Part shown: positions 5,153 to 7,421 of the stretch, piece after piece
Position numbering within the stretch: position 1 is the stretch's first letter
How the letters are laid out: every line of letters starts with the position of its first letter
Assembly (NCBI GenBank): GCA_016208065.1
Contig: JACQYU010000078.1
Location: 1 to 7,421 of the forward strand
Source of the DNA: Candidatus Falkowiibacteriota bacterium
Lineage (GTDB): Bacteria; Patescibacteriota; Patescibacteriia; Patescibacteriales; GWC2-42-12
Reading direction: 5' to 3'
Length of the DNA: 7,421 nt
The notes under the pieces: generated by a model
Databases searched by the model: none
Told to the model about the DNA's origin: nothing
What the model saw: the letters and a program-made list of their open reading frames with translations, nothing else
Position numbers and translations under genes: made by a program

Positions 5153-5968
5153 CTACACCTCCTTAAGGTGATTATTTAAATTATAGCATTTTAGATAAAA
5201 ATTCTTTATAATCCTTAAGCTTGGGTGCCCGAAATCATTATCTTTGCCCACTTCAATCACCGCTATTTTAGGCTTAACTTTATCTAAGAATTCTTCAGTG
5301 CTTGAATACTGGGAGCCGTGATGGCCGACTTTTAAAACATCCGCCGGCAAATCAGCGCCTTTATCCATTAATTTTTTTTCCACTAATTCTCCGGCGTCGC
5401 CGGTTAATAAAAATATGTTTTGGCCGTAAATTAATTTCATTACAATTGAGCTGTCGTTTAAATCCGCTAAAGTTTTATTTAACAGGCTTTCGGCCGGATA
5501 TAATATTTCTATTTTAGCGCCGGCGCCCAAATTTACGGCCTGCTCTTCATCAATAATAATTAGTGTTATTTTTTTATCTCTCGCTAGCTTAAGCCAGGCT
5601 AAATAATTTGGCGCGTTATGAACCGCGCCGGTATATAAAATTTTTCCAACATTATATCTTTTTAAAACATCTATTAAACCGGTAACATGGTCGTCATGCG
5701 CGTGCGTCAGCACCATTAAATCAATTTTTTTATCCCACCAGGGCAAATTTTCGCCCAACCGCTTAATTACGGTTTTATCCGGTCCGCCATCTATCAATAT
5801 ATTTTGCCCACCCGGCGCTTTAATTAAAATCGCGTCGCCCTGGCCCACGTCTAAAAAATCCACTTCCAGATTTTTCGGCGCGCTGTAAATAAACCAAAAT
5901 AAAAACACGGCCGCCGCAGAAGCAGCCATGTTTAGTATTAATAGTATTTTATAAACTTTGGCGGGCAT
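5153..5968 (-). CDS. ComEC/Rec2-type metallo-beta-lactamase-fold hydrolase, membrane-anchored (271 aa)
   Basis: This matches the C-terminal hydrolase domain of ComEC, thought to degrade or handle the non-transported DNA strand during uptake. One N-terminal membrane helix (about 7-28) would place the catalytic domain outside the membrane. Motifs in order: DVGQGDA (40-46), LIDGG (58-62), metal motif THAHDDH (88-94), LLTGDA (187-192, Asp191), VGHHGS (214-219) and FGHPS (246-250). After GHP the usual RTD...G strand is absent; the protein ends in a 21-residue unconserved tail. It is separated from the ComEC permease by a 194-aa gene. ATG 5968 has no Shine-Dalgarno and lies 6 bases after TATAAT, so the message is probably leaderless. 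The response regulator follows after 24 bases. Confidence 0.9.
   Translation of the reverse strand: MPAKVYKILLILNMAASAAAVFLFWFIYSAPKNLEVDFLDVGQGDAILIKAPGGQNILIDGGPDKTVIKRLGENLPWWDKKIDLMVLTHAHDDHVTGLIDVLKRYNVGKILYTGAVHNAPNYLAWLKLARDKKITLIIIDEEQAVNLGAGAKIEILYPAESLLNKTLADLNDSSIVMKLIYGQNIFLLTGDAGELVEKKLMDKGADLPADVLKVGHHGSQYSSTEEFLDKVKPKIAVIEVGKDNDFGHPSLRIIKNFYLKCYNLNNHLKEV
5180..5188 (-). promoter_or_regulatory. Extended -10 promoter of the response regulator
   Basis: TGCTATAAT on the minus strand, inside the 3' end of the hydrolase gene, with no convincing -35. The same 12-mer TGCTATAATTTA forms the promoter in front of the hydrolase gene (5975-5983). The predicted start is near 5173, giving a leader of about 45 bases. 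Confidence 0.45.
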
Positions 5969-5974
5969 GTATAA

Positions 5975-5983
5975 ATTATAGCA
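5975..5983 (-). promoter_or_regulatory. Extended -10 promoter giving a leaderless hydrolase transcript
   Basis: TGCTATAAT on the minus strand, with only 6 bases (TTATAC) between its last T and ATG 5968, so normal start-site spacing puts +1 on the start codon. It lies just beyond the terminator of the upstream gene, so the hydrolase is transcribed separately. Confidence 0.55.
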
Positions 5984-6002
5984 AAATCAACAATTTAGCG
6001 CT

Positions 6003-6033
6003 AAAAAAACAGCTCGCCAATTTTTCGGCGAGC
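6003..6033 (-). terminator. Intrinsic terminator of the 194-aa gene
   Basis: A 7-bp perfect GC-rich stem GCTCGCC/GGCGAGC (6027-6033 with 6012-6018) with an 8-base loop, followed on the minus strand by G and seven T. It lies 12 bases after the stop codon at 6046. A textbook intrinsic terminator. Confidence 0.9.
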
Positions 6034-6045
6034 CTTTAATGCTCC

Positions 6046-6630
6046 TTAAAAACTATTCAGGTGCGGCGCCAGGCGCTGGTTATCCACTAACCCATTTTTA
6101 TTTAATATCCTGACGAAATTCTGAAAATTTGTTTGATAGTTTATAAACCTGCCGCGCCCATCCATAGGAAATTCGGTTATGGTAATCCAACAGCCTTTTC
6201 CGTCAATCAATTGCCTGCCGGAATCAATTATCGGATCACGTTTTCTTTCTATTGCCTCCCGAATAGCCGGCACTGAATCGGCAATAAACTCCGGTAAAAG
6301 CCAATTAAAACATCGCTGACATAAATATTGGCTTTCTCCCATGCCGAAAGAAATATTATTCCCGAATTCTTTTTCAACAGCCTCGCGAATAGCGGGGTGA
6401 ATGCCCAATACCAACCTAGTGCAAGGCTGGTCAATAAGATGGACCTCCCCTTCACCGGTCATTAATACCTCGGCGACGATTGTTTCTCCGCATTTTTCGC
6501 AATATTTATCTCTACGTGATAGAGATATTGGCTTGCCGATTAACTTCGGCAGAATAAACAGAAAATAAGAAACAGTAATTTCTGTTCTCTGCACGTAGTC
6601 TGTTGTTGCGATATCTTTAATAATCTCCAT
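6046..6630 (-). CDS. Unrecognised protein with two CxxC knuckles, 194 aa
   Basis: No family is recognised. Visible features: a hydrophobic patch at 20-33 (too short and mixed for a confident membrane helix), a knuckle C44-x2-C47, a second C104-x2-C107, and single cysteines at 70 and 147. The two knuckles could bind one Zn2+ together. A short motif is repeated, PAIREAVEKE (79-88) and PAIREAIERK (121-130), hinting at an internal duplication or two similar helices. The C-terminal 50 residues are polar. ATG 6630 is preceded by AAAAAAGGGGGGGG three bases away; the G run would serve as the ribosome site. It has its own promoter (6687-6715) and terminator, and sits between the ComEC permease and the hydrolase, but the position alone does not show a role in DNA uptake. 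Confidence 0.8.
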   Translation of the reverse strand: MEIIKDIATTDYVQRTEITVSYFLFILPKLIGKPISLSRRDKYCEKCGETIVAEVLMTGEGEVHLIDQPCTRLVLGIHPAIREAVEKEFGNNISFGMGESQYLCQRCFNWLLPEFIADSVPAIREAIERKRDPIIDSGRQLIDGKGCWITITEFPMDGRGRFINYQTNFQNFVRILNKNGLVDNQRLAPHLNSF

Positions 6631-6686
6631 ACGCCCCCCCCTTTTTTAAATTGTGATGAACGATTATTTTTGCTTATTTTAAATTA

Positions 6687-6715
6687 TTTTTATCATTTGC
6701 CCTTAAAATTGTCAA
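6687..6715 (-). promoter_or_regulatory. Sigma70-type promoter of the 194-aa gene
   Basis: A consensus TTGACA (6710-6715), a 17-base spacer and TAAAAA (6687-6692) preceded by TGA, so the -10 is also of the extended type. The predicted start is near 6680, a leader of about 50 bases. The rest of the AT-rich gap 6631-6767 shows no other gene, and no clear terminator after ComEC. Confidence 0.65.
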
Positions 6716-6767
6716 TAAATAAAGCTATGTTAAATATTTATTTTAGCAATATATATTTTACTATTAT

Positions 6768-7421
6768 TTATATTTTATCATCTACTGCATTCTTTAACAA
6801 TTCCGACTTCCGTAATTTTATAACTATGAAAATAACAACAAAATAATAAACAGCCGGCCAGCCCGGCCATAAATAATCTATTTCCAGGTAGCTATAAGGA
6901 ATTTTTGCCAGATATTTAACCGCGATTAAAATATATTTGGTTAAAATCAGGCTGGGTAGAAAAAATATAAATGATAAGCCGGGTAAAACCGCGCTTAAAG
7001 GCAGGGCGGTTAAAATTAAAACGGTTAAGAGCGGCAAAACCCAAAGCACGGCCAAATTGGCTAAAGGCGCGATTAAAGAAATTTGCGAAAAATTATAAGC
7101 TAAAACCGGTAAAGTGAAAACTTGAGCGGCCAAAGTTACGAGTATGGCGTCGCTTACGCCTTTAAGCTTCGGCAATTTAATTTTTTGGCGTATTGCCTCA
7201 AATAGCGGATAGACGTAAACCAGGCCGGCAATAGCCAAAAAAGACAGTTGAAAACCAACATCGTCGCGCAAAATTTTTGGATTGATTAAAAGCATAACCG
7301 CCGCGCTTAAAACCAGCGAGTTGATAATTTTATTAAGCCGGCCCAATTTTAACGCCCAAAGCACTAAAAATCCCATCAGCCCGGCGCGCATGGCCGAGGC
7401 CGGCAAACCGACTAAAATAAT
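6768..7421 (-). CDS. comEC: ComEC/Rec2 DNA-uptake permease, C-terminal half (5' end outside window)
   Basis: The frame is open to the window edge; 217 residues are present. It belongs to the competence permease domain that forms the inner-membrane channel for single-stranded DNA. Visible signatures: PASAMRAGLMG near the left edge of the visible part, DDVGFQLSFLAIAG after one membrane helix, and YNFSQISLIAPLANL, all typical of the Competence domain, spread over about six hydrophobic helices. It ends in a basic tail soon after the last helix, with no metallo-beta-lactamase domain fused on; that domain is a separate protein at 5968-5153. The start codon lies outside, so the N-terminal part (OB-like domain and first helices) cannot be assessed. 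Confidence 0.9.
   Translation of the reverse strand: MILVGLPASAMRAGLMGFLVLWALKLGRLNKIINSLVLSAAVMLLINPKILRDDVGFQLSFLAIAGLVYVYPLFEAIRQKIKLPKLKGVSDAILVTLAAQVFTLPVLAYNFSQISLIAPLANLAVLWVLPLLTVLILTALPLSAVLPGLSFIFFLPSLILTKYILIAVKYLAKIPYSYLEIDYLWPGWPAVYYFVVIFIVIKLRKSELLKNAVDDKI

Noticed and set aside
4830..5171. Plus-strand open frame of 113 codons
   Set aside because: It is antisense to the receiver domain, which has all catalytic residues on the minus strand.
6080..6088. Third DnaA-like site, TTATCCACT
   Set aside because: It has one mismatch and lies within the coding region of the 194-aa gene, not at a promoter.
6249..6455. Second minus-strand frame of 68 codons within the 194-aa gene
   Set aside because: No ribosome site; it lies wholly inside the longer frame that has a promoter, a start signal and a terminator.

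Overview
All genes supported here lie on the minus strand, so transcription runs from the high coordinates to the low ones. The genes are compact, the spacers are AT-rich, and UGA is used as a stop (69-aa gene, 2723-2725). A ComEC whose permease and metallo-hydrolase parts are separate proteins, an oversized zinc-finger adenylate-kinase-like protein, many very small orphan proteins, and a tRNA without an encoded CCA fit a small-genome, uncultivated bacterium of the Candidate Phyla Radiation (Patescibacteria, perhaps a Parcubacteria-like lineage). That placement is inference from style and content; no marker gene proves it.

In transcription order: (1) 7421-6768, the C-terminal half of a ComEC/Rec2 DNA-uptake permease, cut by the window edge. 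(2) 6630-6046, an unrecognised 194-aa protein with two CxxC knuckles, its own promoter and a strong terminator. (3) 5968-5153, a membrane-anchored ComEC-type metallo-beta-lactamase-fold hydrolase that appears to be expressed from a leaderless promoter. (4) 5128-4748, a stand-alone response-regulator receiver domain. (5) 4651-3566, an extended adenylate-kinase-like protein. Genes 3-5 may form one transcription unit, with an extra internal promoter in front of the receiver gene.

The middle, 3565-2106, is accessory-looking. It holds a 99-bp palindromic element (3441-3539), a 33-aa single-helix membrane peptide (3358-3257), a hairpin terminator or attenuator (3199-3231), and three small orphan genes of 68, 69 and 56 aa. 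Each of the three has a good Shine-Dalgarno sequence; the last is a zinc-ribbon protein joined to its predecessor by an ATGA overlap. A strong terminator follows (2505-2541). Next comes a well-formed promoter and a roughly 175-nt stretch without an ORF that ends in a second hairpin terminator, a candidate small RNA. Perfect copies of the DnaA-box 9-mer TTATCCACA sit just downstream of the -10 element at both promoters that bracket the small-gene cluster.

The low-coordinate end carries a promoter (2188-2215), tRNA-Pro(GGG) (2105-2035) and, only 32 bases later with no terminator between, a P2-like cation-transporting P-type ATPase (2002 to beyond base 1). The tRNA therefore probably lies in the leader of the ATPase transcript. 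The most novel parts are the small-gene/DnaA-box/candidate-sRNA block, the palindromic element, and the 194-aa protein sitting between the two halves of ComEC.
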